Source: JBDTRY01 sp039931435 (lineage in GTDB: Bacteria; Acidobacteriota; Thermoanaerobaculia; Gp7-AA8). From it: a DNA stretch of 19,765 nt. How positions within the stretch are numbered: the stretch's first letter is position 1; every line of letters begins with the position of its first letter. Both the position numbers and the translations under genes were made by a program. The notes beneath the pieces were generated by a model that saw only the letters and a program-made list of their open reading frames with translations, had not been told where the DNA came from and searched no databases. Shown in pieces: positions 7,341-14,379 of the stretch. The stretch covers positions 1-19,765 of the forward strand of contig JBDTRY010000050.1 of assembly GCA_039931435.1 (NCBI GenBank), written 5' to 3'.

Positions 7341-7895
7341 ATGCCGGAACCAATCAGAAATTTCGGTCCACCGCGCGATCGCCGCCAGCACCGGCGGATC
7401 GTAACCCTGAAAAATACCGCGAAGCTCTTCGTGGTGCTTCTGGTTATATTCGCGCTGATCTCGATCGCCTCCGAATACATGGGGCGGTCCAGGCCTGGTC
7501 AGCACGGGCGGCTCTACGAGAAGAGACTGGACCCGGCTCTGGAACGGTTGCCCACTCCTCCTCCCCCGGTCGTGGTCGAAGAGCAGAAAGTGTCGACCGA
7601 TCAGATCGCAGCGAATCCGTTCCTCGTGGAGAGCGGCGCACGATCGCAATATCTGGGAGTGGATCCTTTGTCGCCAGCAGTGGATTCGGCCAAGACCATC
7701 GTTCAGCCTCCCCTTGCGAATGCTCCCAGGCTGGACGGCGGAACGTTTTACGACAGCGACGGAAACGTCATCGGCTCACCGCCGAAGACCGAGAGCCAGG
7801 CGAAGGTCCCGCCGTTGAAGCATGATGAACACCAGAAGGTGGTCATCACCCAGGGCCCGAACGGCGTCGAGTTGCACGTCGTCCCGAATCGGTAG
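7341..7895 (+). CDS. Single-pass membrane-anchored protein, unknown function
   Basis: The predicted protein has 184 residues from an ATG with AGGA seven bases upstream. The N-terminus is short and basic (residues 1-27, with RDRRQHRR). It is followed by one hydrophobic helix at about 28-42 (LFVVLLVIFALISIA), which would anchor the protein with its C-terminal part outside the cytoplasm. The rest is Pro-rich and probably extended, with a TPPPPVVVEEQKV segment near residue 72. It ends in a small compact-looking part containing GGTFYDSDGNVIGSPP and a terminal GPNGVELHVVPNR. No enzyme motif or known domain is visible. It is transcribed away from the phosphohexomutase gene, with 88 bases between them. 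A palindrome array begins 35 bases after its stop. I do not recognise the family. Confidence 0.7.
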   Translation: MPEPIRNFGPPRDRRQHRRIVTLKNTAKLFVVLLVIFALISIASEYMGRSRPGQHGRLYEKRLDPALERLPTPPPPVVVEEQKVSTDQIAANPFLVESGARSQYLGVDPLSPAVDSAKTIVQPPLANAPRLDGGTFYDSDGNVIGSPPKTESQAKVPPLKHDEHQKVVITQGPNGVELHVVPNR

Positions 7896-7929
7896 ACGTT
7901 TTGCCGGCGTTGATCGCATCGTAATTCTT

Positions 7930-8371
7930 CACCGGGCTGACGCCCGGTGCTACGGCTCTGCCGCCGGCTGACGCCGGCTCCCGGAGCGAATAAAACGCTC
8001 AGCTCGTCGCAATCGTTCACCGGGCTGACGCCCGGTGCTACGTCTCTGCCGCCGGCTTACGCCGGCTCCCGGAGCCACCAGGTCCGAATTCAGACACAGC
8101 CCGGTGAAACGGTCACGCAGAAAACCAACCACGATCCCCGGCGAATCCTGAGCCGGCGTAAGCCGGCGCCAGACGCGTAGCACCGGGCGTCAGCCCGGTG
8201 AAAAGGTTACGCAGAAAACCAACCACGATCCCCGGCAAATGCTGAGCCGGCGTAAGCCGGCGCCAGACACGTAGCACCGGGCGTCAGCCCGGTGAAAAGG
8301 TTACGCAGAAAACCAACCACGAATCGCCGGCGAATCCTGAGCCGGCGTAAGCCGGCGCCAGACGCTGGGCG
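7930..8371. repeat. Array of two alternating palindromes, five A-B modules in two opposed blocks
   Basis: Palindrome A is CACCGGGC-TGAC-GCCCGGTG (8-bp stem). Palindrome B is GCCGGC-T(G/T)AC-GCCGGC (6-bp stem). They always lie 13 bases apart and form modules. In the plus orientation: A 7930-7949 with B 7963-7978, and A 8018-8037 with B 8051-8066, an 88-base period. In the minus orientation: B 8152-8167 with A 8181-8200, B 8246-8261 with A 8275-8294, and B 8341-8356 with a decayed A, a 94-95-base period. A half copy of A at 8097-8106 marks the junction of the blocks. The DNA between modules is also conserved within each block, so these are tandem duplications. The array fills almost the whole 570-base gap between the unknown membrane protein gene and pnp, which converge on it. 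No coding frame inside is convincing. Confidence 0.9.
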
Positions 8372-8429
8372 TGACCAACCCGACACGGCTTCGCTCATAG
8401 CCACAGTCCAGATGAGGAATCTGCGAACG

Positions 8430-8460
8430 AAAAAAAAGCGGACCCGAAGGTCCGCTTTTT
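8430..8460 (-). terminator. Intrinsic terminator after pnp
   Basis: The stem GCGGACC/GGTCCGC (8438-8444 and 8449-8455) closes on a stable four-base loop (TTCG on the minus strand). It is followed on the minus strand by a run of eight T (8437-8430). It begins six bases after the pnp stop codon and ends the translation cluster. The run of five T at 8456-8460 on the plus strand could let it work in both directions. Confidence 0.93.
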
Positions 8461-8465
8461 GTCGT

Positions 8466-10826
8466 TTAGTCTTCGTTGTTGCCGGATCCGCCGCCGCTTC
8501 CGCTGCCGCTCGTCACCGGCTCGCGATCGCGCTGAGGCGCATCGCTGCTCGAACGCCGGTGATCGCGTCCACCGCGATCGCCGCCTCGTCCACCGCCACC
8601 CGGCCCACGTCCGCCGCCCGGTCCACGCCCACCGCCGCCGCCCGGACCGCGTCCGCCGCGGTCAAATCCACCACCGCCCGGCCGCCCGCCGCTGCTCGGA
8701 CCACGATCGCCTCGATCCCGCGACGCTGCAAGTTCCTCCTCCGTGGGAGGCGGCAGCAGCGGTTTTCGCGAAAGCCGGATCTTTCCGGTATCCGAATCGA
8801 TGTCTACAACCTGAACCTCGATCTGATCGCCGATCTGGAAATGGTCCGTGACGTTGGCCACCCGATGATGTGCGATCTCAGAGACGTGCAACAATCCGTC
8901 CTGTCCGGGAAGGATCTCCACGAACGCTCCGTACGGCTCGATGCGCTTGACCGTACCGGTGTAATTCTTCCCGATCTCGGCGCTGGCAGTGAGACCCCGG
9001 ATGATATCGATGGCCTTCTGAGCCGAGTCGGCATCGCTCGAAGCGAGAATGATCTTTCCATCGTCCTCCACTTCGATCTTGCAGCCCGTCTCTTCGACGA
9101 TCCAGCGGATGGTCTTGCCGCCCGAACCGATGACGTCGCGGATCTTGTCCTTCGGAATCTGAATGGTATAGAGCCGAGGCGCGAATTCGGAGAGGTCCTG
9201 TCTGGCACTCTGGATGACGGCGTTCATCTTCCCGAGGATATGCATCCGTCCGACGCGGGCCTGATCGAGCGCCTGGGCCATGACTTCGCGGGAGATGCCG
9301 CTCACCTTGATATCCATCTGCAGAGCGGTGATGCCCTTCGCCGTTCCGGCGACCTTGAAGTCCATATCGCCTTCGTGGTCTTCCATGCCGGCGATGTCGC
9401 TGAGGACCACCGTCTTCTTCTCACCCTTGACCAGACCCATGGCCACTCCGGCCACGGGGGCCAGCAGTGGAACACCAGCGTCCATCAGAGCCAGCGAGCC
9501 GCCGCAGACCGAAGCCATCGACGACGAACCGTTTGACTCGAGAATGTCCGAGACGCAGCGGATGGTGTAGGCGAATTCGTCCACAGCCGGAAGAACGGGA
9601 TCGAGAGCGCGGCGGGCCAGGTTGCCATGACCGATCTCACGACGGGCCGGACCACGCATGAACTTCACTTCCCCGACCGAGAAGGGCGGGAAGTTGTAGT
9701 GCAGCATGAAACGCTGCAGAGTCTCGCCTTCGAAGTCCTCGACGCGCTGTGCTTCCTGTGGCGTACCGAGGGTGACCGTAACGAGTGCCTGGGTTTCACC
9801 GCGCGTGAAGATGGCCGAACCATGGGTCCGGGGAAGTACGCTGACGTCGATGGTGATGGGACGGATTTCGTCGACAGCGCGATTGTCGAGGCGTTTTCCT
9901 TCATCCACGATCAGATCGCGGAAAAGCTGCCGTTCCAGTTCCTCGAAAGCGGAGGTCAGCGCGGCGGTATTCTCGGTATCCTCCGGCGCAACACCCTCCA
10001 GAAGGCTGGCGCGCACTTTCTTGATTGCATCCTTGCGCGGCTGTTTCCCCTGGGTAAGCAGAGCGTCGCGAAGCGGGAGGCGATGTTTCGCGGAGACGTC
10101 GCTGTAAACGTGGTCGGTGTACTTTGCTGACCAGTTCACTTCGAGTTTGGGCCGGCCGGCATCCTCACGGAGAGCCTTCTGCAAGGTGATGATCTCGCGG
10201 ATGGCGGTGTGCGCGGCGTCCAGAGCATCGAGGATGAGCGACTCGCTCACTTCACGCGAGCCGGCTTCCACCATGACGATAGCCTCTTCAGTGCCTGCCA
10301 CGACCAGATCGAGCTCGGAGAGGTCGCGCTGTGAGTTCGTCGGATTGACGACCAGCTCACCGTTGACCGAACCGATACGCACGGCAGCAATCGGGTTGAG
10401 GAACGGAATGTCGGAGATGACCAGAGCCGCGGAGGCGGCGTTGATGGCCAGGATATCCGGATCGTTCTCGCCGTCCGCGGAGAGGACCAGGGCGATGATC
10501 TGCGTTTCCTGCCGGTAGCCTTTCTGGAACGACGGCCGCAACGGACGGTCGATCAGGCGGCAAGTGAGGATTTCCTTTTCGGTGGGACGTCCTTCCCTTT
10601 TGAAGAACCCACCCGGGATACGTCCGCCCGCGTAGGTGTACTCCTTGTAATCGACGGTCAGGGGCATGAAGTCACCGAGGACCGTTCCTTCCTTGTGACA
10701 GGCGGTGGCCAGCACCACGGTGTCGGCGAATCTGATCAGACACGCCCCGTCAGCCTGACGGGCAACGGCCCCGGTCTCGAACGAGAGCGTACGCCCGCCG
10801 ATCTGCATTTCTTTCTTGATTGTCAT
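8466..10826 (-). CDS. pnp: Polyribonucleotide nucleotidyltransferase (PNPase)
   Basis: PNPase degrades RNA 3'-to-5' by phosphorolysis and is a trimer in the cytoplasm, often part of the degradosome. The chosen ATG (10826) has AGAAGGA four bases upstream and gives 786 residues opening MTIKKEMQIGGRTLSFETG. The frame also extends upstream, but without a ribosome-binding site. Order: RNase PH domain 1 (about 10-140, with FFKREGRPTEKEIL), helical linker, RNase PH domain 2 (about 310-540), KH domain (554-612, with VIGSGGKTI) and S1 domain (618-688). Domain 2 carries the active-site region DIAGMEDHEGDMDFKVAGT near 477-495. A tail of about 85 residues (702-786) follows that is almost pure Gly, Arg, Asp and Ser. 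The family is usually near 700 residues, so the tail is extra. rpsO lies upstream, as in many bacteria, with two hairpins between them that could mediate feedback control. Confidence 0.98.
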   Translation of the reverse strand: MTIKKEMQIGGRTLSFETGAVARQADGACLIRFADTVVLATACHKEGTVLGDFMPLTVDYKEYTYAGGRIPGGFFKREGRPTEKEILTCRLIDRPLRPSFQKGYRQETQIIALVLSADGENDPDILAINAASAALVISDIPFLNPIAAVRIGSVNGELVVNPTNSQRDLSELDLVVAGTEEAIVMVEAGSREVSESLILDALDAAHTAIREIITLQKALREDAGRPKLEVNWSAKYTDHVYSDVSAKHRLPLRDALLTQGKQPRKDAIKKVRASLLEGVAPEDTENTAALTSAFEELERQLFRDLIVDEGKRLDNRAVDEIRPITIDVSVLPRTHGSAIFTRGETQALVTVTLGTPQEAQRVEDFEGETLQRFMLHYNFPPFSVGEVKFMRGPARREIGHGNLARRALDPVLPAVDEFAYTIRCVSDILESNGSSSMASVCGGSLALMDAGVPLLAPVAGVAMGLVKGEKKTVVLSDIAGMEDHEGDMDFKVAGTAKGITALQMDIKVSGISREVMAQALDQARVGRMHILGKMNAVIQSARQDLSEFAPRLYTIQIPKDKIRDVIGSGGKTIRWIVEETGCKIEVEDDGKIILASSDADSAQKAIDIIRGLTASAEIGKNYTGTVKRIEPYGAFVEILPGQDGLLHVSEIAHHRVANVTDHFQIGDQIEVQVVDIDSDTGKIRLSRKPLLPPPTEEELAASRDRGDRGPSSGGRPGGGGFDRGGRGPGGGGGRGPGGGRGPGGGGRGGDRGGRDHRRSSSDAPQRDREPVTSGSGSGGGSGNNED

Positions 10827-10840
10827 TTTTTCCTTCTGAT

Positions 10841-10864
10841 GCGCAGTCCACTCATCAACTGCGC
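10841..10864 (-). promoter_or_regulatory. Hairpin in the pnp leader
   Basis: Minus-strand RNA can form GCGCAGT-(10-base loop)-ACTGCGC, a perfect 7-bp stem placed just before the pnp ribosome-binding site (10837-10831). In Escherichia coli the pnp leader holds a stem that RNase III cuts and PNPase then uses for autoregulation. A similar role here is inference from position only. Confidence 0.45.
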
Positions 10865-10913
10865 GAACGCTTAATAAGGGCCGAAGATGAGCTTCAGCCG
10901 GAGGGTGAAACTC

Positions 10914-10956
10914 CCGGTTGGCCGGTCGCGGCAAAAAATGCCGGCGGCCGAACCGG
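10914..10956 (-). promoter_or_regulatory. Long imperfect stem-loop in the rpsO-pnp gap
   Basis: CCGGTT/AACCGG, GGCCG/CGGCC and CGGCA/TGCCG stack as about 16 pairs, with small bulges, around a five-base loop that is TTTTT on the minus strand. The stem starts eight bases after the rpsO stop. It has no T-tract after it, so it looks more like a processing or mRNA-stabilising structure than a terminator. Confidence 0.5.
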
Positions 10957-10964
10957 TCGAACTA

Positions 10965-11237
10965 CTATTTGCGGATTCCGAGCCTCTCGATGATCGTGCG
11001 ATAGCGATCGACGTCCTGACTCTTCAGATAGTCGAGCAGCCGGCGGCGGCGTCCGACCATCTTCAGGAGACCGCGACGGCTGTGGTGATCCTTCGCGTGG
11101 GACTTGAAGTGCTCGGTGAGATAGCTGATACGGTTGGAAAGAAGTGCGATCTGCACCTCGGGCGAGCCGGTATCCGCCTCGTGTACGCGGTACTCGCTGA
11201 TGATGTCCGTTTTGGGATGCTTGGTAAGGTTCGGCAA
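10965..11237 (-). CDS. rpsO: 30S ribosomal protein S15
   Basis: S15 binds the central domain of 16S rRNA early in 30S assembly and contacts the large subunit. The sequence has the family core throughout: TDIISEYRVHEADTGSPEVQ, LTEHFKSHAKDHHSRRGLL, VGRRRRLLDYL and YRTIIERLGIRK. I chose the TTG at 11237 as start because AGGAGA (11250-11245) lies seven bases before it. The resulting 90 residues match the usual length of about 89. An ATG six codons upstream overlaps that ribosome-binding site and has none of its own. A candidate promoter lies at 11263-11292, so rpsO and pnp may be transcribed separately from truB as well as together with it. In other bacteria S15 represses its own translation; I cannot confirm such a site here. 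Confidence 0.96.
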   Translation of the reverse strand: MPNLTKHPKTDIISEYRVHEADTGSPEVQIALLSNRISYLTEHFKSHAKDHHSRRGLLKMVGRRRRLLDYLKSQDVDRYRTIIERLGIRK

Positions 11238-11262
11238 AGTCCAATCTCCTTGCAATCTACTG

Positions 11263-11292
11263 ATTTTTCAGTCGTCTCTTTTGGTCCGTCAA
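11263..11292 (-). promoter_or_regulatory. Candidate promoter for rpsO-pnp
   Basis: On the minus strand TTGACG (11292-11287) is followed after 18 bases by AAAAAT (11268-11263). The -35 box is strong and the -10 box weak. Transcription would begin about 20 bases before the TTG start of rpsO. An internal promoter here is common in other bacteria. Confidence 0.35.
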
Positions 11293-11367
11293 TCTAACAC
11301 GAATGCCCTGCAAATCCATTCCGGGCAGGGAGAAACGGTACAGAATCGCAAACTGCGACGTCCTTCG

Positions 11368-11475
11368 CCGGGCCGCGCCTGGAATGCGGCCGGTATTCTT
11401 CGTGAACCTTGCATTCAGTCTCCGATTCGACCTCGGAGAGGGGCAATGGTACCGGCCGCATGCCGTGCGGCCCTA
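11368..11475. repeat. Palindrome-ended repeat element, copy 1 (truB-rpsO gap)
   Basis: This 108-base element has inverted ends of about 27 bases. The left end is CCGGGCCGCGCCTGGAATGC followed by GGCCGGTA. The right end reads TACCGGCCGCATGCC and then GTGCGGCCCTAC. Each end is itself nearly palindromic around GGCCGCATG-CATGCGGCC. The interior (TATTCTTCG, then CAGTCTCCGATTCGACC) matches the interior of the copy at 14380-14484. It has no coding frame, and the left end has drifted most. Confidence 0.75.
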
Positions 11476-11517
11476 CGAGCTGACTGTCGTGCAAACCCTC
11501 CGGAGTGAATGCGCCGG

Positions 11518-12471
11518 TCATTCCTTCAGTACCAGCCTCGGCTGCAGTACCAGCGGTCCGCCCTCGCGGAGCACTTCGGCCACCTCGGCGATGGCCAGCA
11601 ATTCGTTGTCGACCGAGGTGATACTCACCAGATCCGCAGCCTTCATCCCGTCGGTCTGGGGCTTGACGATCACCGATTGTCCGCGGAGCAGCTTCGCTTC
11701 CTGGCTGCGGTCGATCATCACCCGCTCCAGAGGCAGATCGATCTCATGCATCCGGACGAAATGCTTCTCATCGAATACGTCGTCGACGCCCTCCCGGATG
11801 ACCCTGGTAGGAATGGCATTGCTGACGTCGAAGGAACCGATCCTGGTCCGGCGCAAGGCCCGAAGATGCGCTCCCAGCCCCGTAGTCACCCCCAGGGCAT
11901 GGGCGACGGAGCGAACGTAGGTCCCTGCCGTGCAGCGCAGGCGGAAATCGACCTGCGATCCCCGCACGGCCAGGAGCGTAAGCTCAGGGATACTCACCCG
12001 CTTCGCTTCCAGCTTCGGAGTCTCGCCTTTACGAGCAAGCTCGTAAGCCCGGACCCCGCCCACTTTCTTGGCGGAAAACGGTGGGGGCATCTGCTCGATC
12101 TCGCCTCGAAATTCATCGAGGAGACTCTCGATATCCAGATGCTCGACGCTCTTCTCGACGGGCTCCCCGGCAGGCTGGCCCTGGCTGTCGTACGTGTCGG
12201 TAGCCCACCCGAACTGAATCGTTCCCTCGTAGGTCTTATCCATCTTCATGAGGTAGGCCTGGAGGCGCGTCGTGCGTCCGATGCAGAGCACGAGCAGTCC
12301 TGTAGCGAGAGGATCCAGGGTCCCGGTGTGTCCGATTTTTCGGATCTTTGTGCGGCGTCTGACGAGATCGACGGCGTCATGCGAGGTGATGCCGGACTCT
12401 TTGTCGACGAGAAGGAGCCCGTCTCGGGGACGGGGCGGGGTGCGGACGTCGGGGGTTGATGTCACGGTCAC
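11518..12471 (-). CDS. truB: tRNA pseudouridine-55 synthase
   Basis: TruB converts U55 in the T loop of tRNAs to pseudouridine. The 317-residue protein carries the TruB signature GHTGTLDPLATGLL at 47-60, with the catalytic aspartate at Asp53. It also has the N-terminal motif DGLLLVDKESGITSHDAV and the KTYEGTIQFGWATDTYDSQG segment. An AGTYVRSVAHALG-like motif appears near residue 185. The C-terminal region after about 235 is a short PUA-like part. The start is GTG (12471) without a clear ribosome-binding site. The 64-base gap from nrnA is filled by an inverted repeat whose stem ends ten bases before the start. ribF, which follows truB in several other bacteria, is not present; a palindrome-ended repeat element lies there instead. 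Confidence 0.97.
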   Translation of the reverse strand: MTVTSTPDVRTPPRPRDGLLLVDKESGITSHDAVDLVRRRTKIRKIGHTGTLDPLATGLLVLCIGRTTRLQAYLMKMDKTYEGTIQFGWATDTYDSQGQPAGEPVEKSVEHLDIESLLDEFRGEIEQMPPPFSAKKVGGVRAYELARKGETPKLEAKRVSIPELTLLAVRGSQVDFRLRCTAGTYVRSVAHALGVTTGLGAHLRALRRTRIGSFDVSNAIPTRVIREGVDDVFDEKHFVRMHEIDLPLERVMIDRSQEAKLLRGQSVIVKPQTDGMKAADLVSITSVDNELLAIAEVAEVLREGGPLVLQPRLVLKE

Positions 12472-12481
12472 GGTTTTGTCC

Positions 12482-12536
12482 GGGATTCTCAGCGGCGCCG
12501 GCGAAGCCCATAGGCATCCGGTGCACGGAGAATCCC
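12482..12536 (-). repeat. Inverted repeat filling the nrnA-truB gap
   Basis: GGGATTCTC (12482-12490) and GAGAATCCC (12528-12536) form a perfect 9-bp stem around a 37-base GC-rich interior that contains GGCGCCGGCG. It begins at the nrnA stop codon and ends ten bases before the truB start. It could be a dispersed palindromic repeat or an RNA structure that limits truB translation. Confidence 0.6.
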
Positions 12537-13540
12537 TAGACGATCTCCTTCAGAATACCCAACAGCTTTTTCTTGGCCTCGTCGATCGGAAGCGGGACGA
12601 AGCAACCGGAGGCCGCTTTGTGTCCGCCGCCCCCGAATATGGCAGCAACGGCCTGGACATCGACATCCGGCTTGGCCCGCATGGAAACGCGCGAGCCGCC
12701 TTCCACTTCCTTGAGCAGAACCGAAACCAGGACCCCGTCGATCGTCCGGCCGTAGTTCACGATCCCTTCGGTATCTTCGGGTGTCGCTCCTGACTCCGAG
12801 AAGAATCGCCGCGGAAGCTCGATGGCGGCGATTTTCGCACCGGAAAAGAACTCCATCGAATTCAGGCAGAGTCCGAGAAGCTTCATGGACGCCGGACTCT
12901 GACTCTCGTTGATGAGCAGGGAGATTTTCCCGGGATCGGCCCCGGCACGAACCAATGTCGTCGCCGCCTCGAAGGCTCGCAACGTAGTATTCGTATAGCG
13001 GAAAAACCCCGTATCCGTGGCCAGCGAAACGTATATGGCCGTGGCAATGTCCGGATCGAGAGGGACGCCGAGCGTGCCGTTCACCCGCATGACCATCTCG
13101 CCCACTGACGGAGCCTCGAGGTCCAGATAGTTGATCTCGCCATACATGGTATTTCCGAGGTGGTGATCGATGTTCACCACCGGACCGGGAAGGACGGGGA
13201 AGCCCGTCCGTTCGTGTTCCGGACACTCCATGGTGAACATGGCGTCGTAATTCTGAGGATAATCGGTGGGCAGCCGATCGGTGACGATCACTCCCTCCGC
13301 TCCGGGAATGCTGTGAAGCGGCCCGCTGAAAAAGTCCCGCACGATGACCGTGGCCTCTTTGCCCAGCTTGCGGGCCAGCCCCTGGAGTGCGAGGCTGCTG
13401 CCCAGAGCGTCGCCGTCGGGATTGCGGTGGGAGGTGATCAGGAAGCGGCGTCCATCGAGGATCCGCTGCGCAACTTCGCGAGCGGCCGCGTCCGCCGTGA
13501 CCATTGTCTCATTCGTTGCTGTCTCAGTCTTCGTTGTCAT
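12536..13540 (-). CDS. nrnA: DHH-family nano-RNase/pAp phosphatase (NrnA-like)
   Basis: Bacterial NrnA enzymes degrade 2-5 nucleotide RNAs to monomers and remove the 3' phosphate from pAp. This suits a position between RNA-processing genes. The 334-residue protein has DHH-family metal motifs: HRNPDGDALGSSL (38-50), NIDHH (123-127) and ATDTGFFRYTNT (174-185). It ends in a DHHA1 domain with the substrate-binding GGGGHKAASG (303-312). Length is normal. The ATG at 13540 overlaps the end of rbfA by 17 bases. A second ATG at 13504 (codon 13) is also possible, as residues before it are low-complexity (TKTETATNE). The translational overlap suggests coupling. The order rbfA-nrnA-truB is known from several phyla. 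No oligoribonuclease (orn) is visible in the window. Confidence 0.92.
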   Translation of the reverse strand: MTTKTETATNETMVTADAAAREVAQRILDGRRFLITSHRNPDGDALGSSLALQGLARKLGKEATVIVRDFFSGPLHSIPGAEGVIVTDRLPTDYPQNYDAMFTMECPEHERTGFPVLPGPVVNIDHHLGNTMYGEINYLDLEAPSVGEMVMRVNGTLGVPLDPDIATAIYVSLATDTGFFRYTNTTLRAFEAATTLVRAGADPGKISLLINESQSPASMKLLGLCLNSMEFFSGAKIAAIELPRRFFSESGATPEDTEGIVNYGRTIDGVLVSVLLKEVEGGSRVSMRAKPDVDVQAVAAIFGGGGHKAASGCFVPLPIDEAKKKLLGILKEIV

Positions 13541-13901
13541 CGTCCGGACTCGTTTCCTGTTGCGGAAGCACGTCGTGAAGAATTTTCTCGATGGCGCTGG
13601 CCTGGATGGACGTGCGGTCTTCGCGGAAGTCCAGCTCCGGGGTGTATCGGAGCGAAGCCTTCTGACCGAGAAGAAAACGTATCCGGGCGGCGCCCTTTCG
13701 AAGAGCCTCGACCGTTGCCGCCAGCTCCTCGTCTCTCAGAGAACTGACAAAGACCCGTGCATGTTTCATGTCGGGAGACATCTCCACTCCCGTGATCGTG
13801 GCGAACATGAACAACGGATCGCTCAGCTCACGCAGAATGATCCGGGCCAGCTCGCTGCGCACCACGTCACCTATCTGGCCCGACCTACGAGTCTTCTTCA
13901 T
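13524..13901 (-). CDS. rbfA: 30S ribosome-binding factor RbfA
   Basis: RbfA is a KH-fold protein that binds immature 30S subunits and helps 16S rRNA 5'-end maturation and cold adaptation. Its 125 residues show the expected pattern. The basic N-terminus MKKTRRSGQIGDVVRSELARI leads to ELSDPLFMFATITGVEMSPDMKHARVFVS. The helix RIRFLLGQKASLRYTPELDF follows, ending with the KH-like DRTSIQASAIEKIL. The tail is acidic (DDDNED). GGGAG sits seven bases before the ATG, inside the ylxP gene, and the two genes overlap by 17 bases. It also overlaps nrnA by 17 bases, so ylxP-rbfA-nrnA are tightly coupled. Confidence 0.95.
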   Translation of the reverse strand: MKKTRRSGQIGDVVRSELARIILRELSDPLFMFATITGVEMSPDMKHARVFVSSLRDEELAATVEALRKGAARIRFLLGQKASLRYTPELDFREDRTSIQASAIEKILHDVLPQQETSPDDDNED

Positions 13902-14238
13902 CTGCCTGCTCCCGCCATTCGATGTTCGGAATCCCCAGTGTTACCGAGGGATCGAAATCGAGCGTTTCCTGTGTCCATCCCACGAGCCTTCCTTCGCTGT
14001 TGCCCTCCACGAACTCCTGCAGCGATGCGAACATGGGGTCTGCGGTACCGGCAGCCGAAACGACGAAGGCCACCCCGATGCGCGCCCGCTGATGCAATTC
14101 CTGAAGAGCAACCTCGGCTGCAGACACTTCGAACCGCCGCCGGAGCTGGTCACGCAGACTCCTCACCACCGTCCGCTTCTCTTTCAGAGACCGCGATCCT
14201 GCAATGTGAATCTCGAAGAGTGCTACGCCGACAAGCAT
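13885..14238 (-). CDS. ylxP: DUF503 family protein, YlxP-like
   Basis: This 117-residue protein belongs to the small DUF503 family, which sits next to infB and rbfA in many bacteria and whose exact role is not settled; a part in ribosome assembly is suspected from context. The start MLVGVALFEIHIAGSRSLKEKRTVVRSLRDQLRRRFEVSAAEV is the family signature: a beta strand followed by SLKEKR and a basic helix. The central GIAFVVSAAGTADP-like strand (written GVAFVVSAAGTADP here) also fits. The C-terminal 30 residues are less conserved and acidic. A weak GGAT lies seven bases before the ATG. The infB gene ends 281 bases upstream, and that gap is filled with repeat elements, so ylxP may depend on read-through or on its own promoter. 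Confidence 0.9.
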   Translation of the reverse strand: MLVGVALFEIHIAGSRSLKEKRTVVRSLRDQLRRRFEVSAAEVALQELHQRARIGVAFVVSAAGTADPMFASLQEFVEGNSEGRLVGWTQETLDFDPSVTLGIPNIEWREQADEEDS

Positions 14239-14303
14239 GATCTTGATCCGTCGATTTGAAATAAGCTCGGGCCGGATGCCAGGTTACGCGGAGCGACAAC
14301 ATC

Positions 14304-14370
14304 GTAGGGCCGCATGGCATGCGGCCGGTACTCTCCGGACCGGTGCTACGCAGTCTGCGATGCGACCGCG
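14304..14370. repeat. Palindrome-ended repeat element, partial copy 2 (infB-ylxP gap)
   Basis: The left end GTAGGGCCGCATGGCATGCG continues into GCCGGTA at 14304-14330 and is identical to the left end of copy 3. The interior (TCTCCGGACC, then CAGTCTGCGATGCGACC) is related to copies 1 and 3, but no right end is found before copy 3 begins, so this is a truncated copy. Confidence 0.75.
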
Positions 14371-14379
14371 GTGAACATG

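Noticed and set aside
7930..8371. CRISPR array
   Set aside because: The stretches between repeats are themselves conserved within each block, the units point in two directions, and no cas gene is present. This is duplicated palindromic DNA, not repeats with unique spacers.
8292..9536. A 414-codon open frame on the plus strand over the end of pnp
   Set aside because: It is the opposite-strand shadow of the PNPase coding sequence, begins inside the palindrome array, and has no protein-like pattern.
10827..10934. N-terminal extension of PNPase to 10934
   Set aside because: The added residues do not match PNPase. The ATG at 10826 has a strong ribosome-binding site and the usual family start.
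11509..12459. A 316-codon open frame opposite truB
   Set aside because: TruB on the minus strand has its full catalytic motif and normal length; the opposite frame has none.
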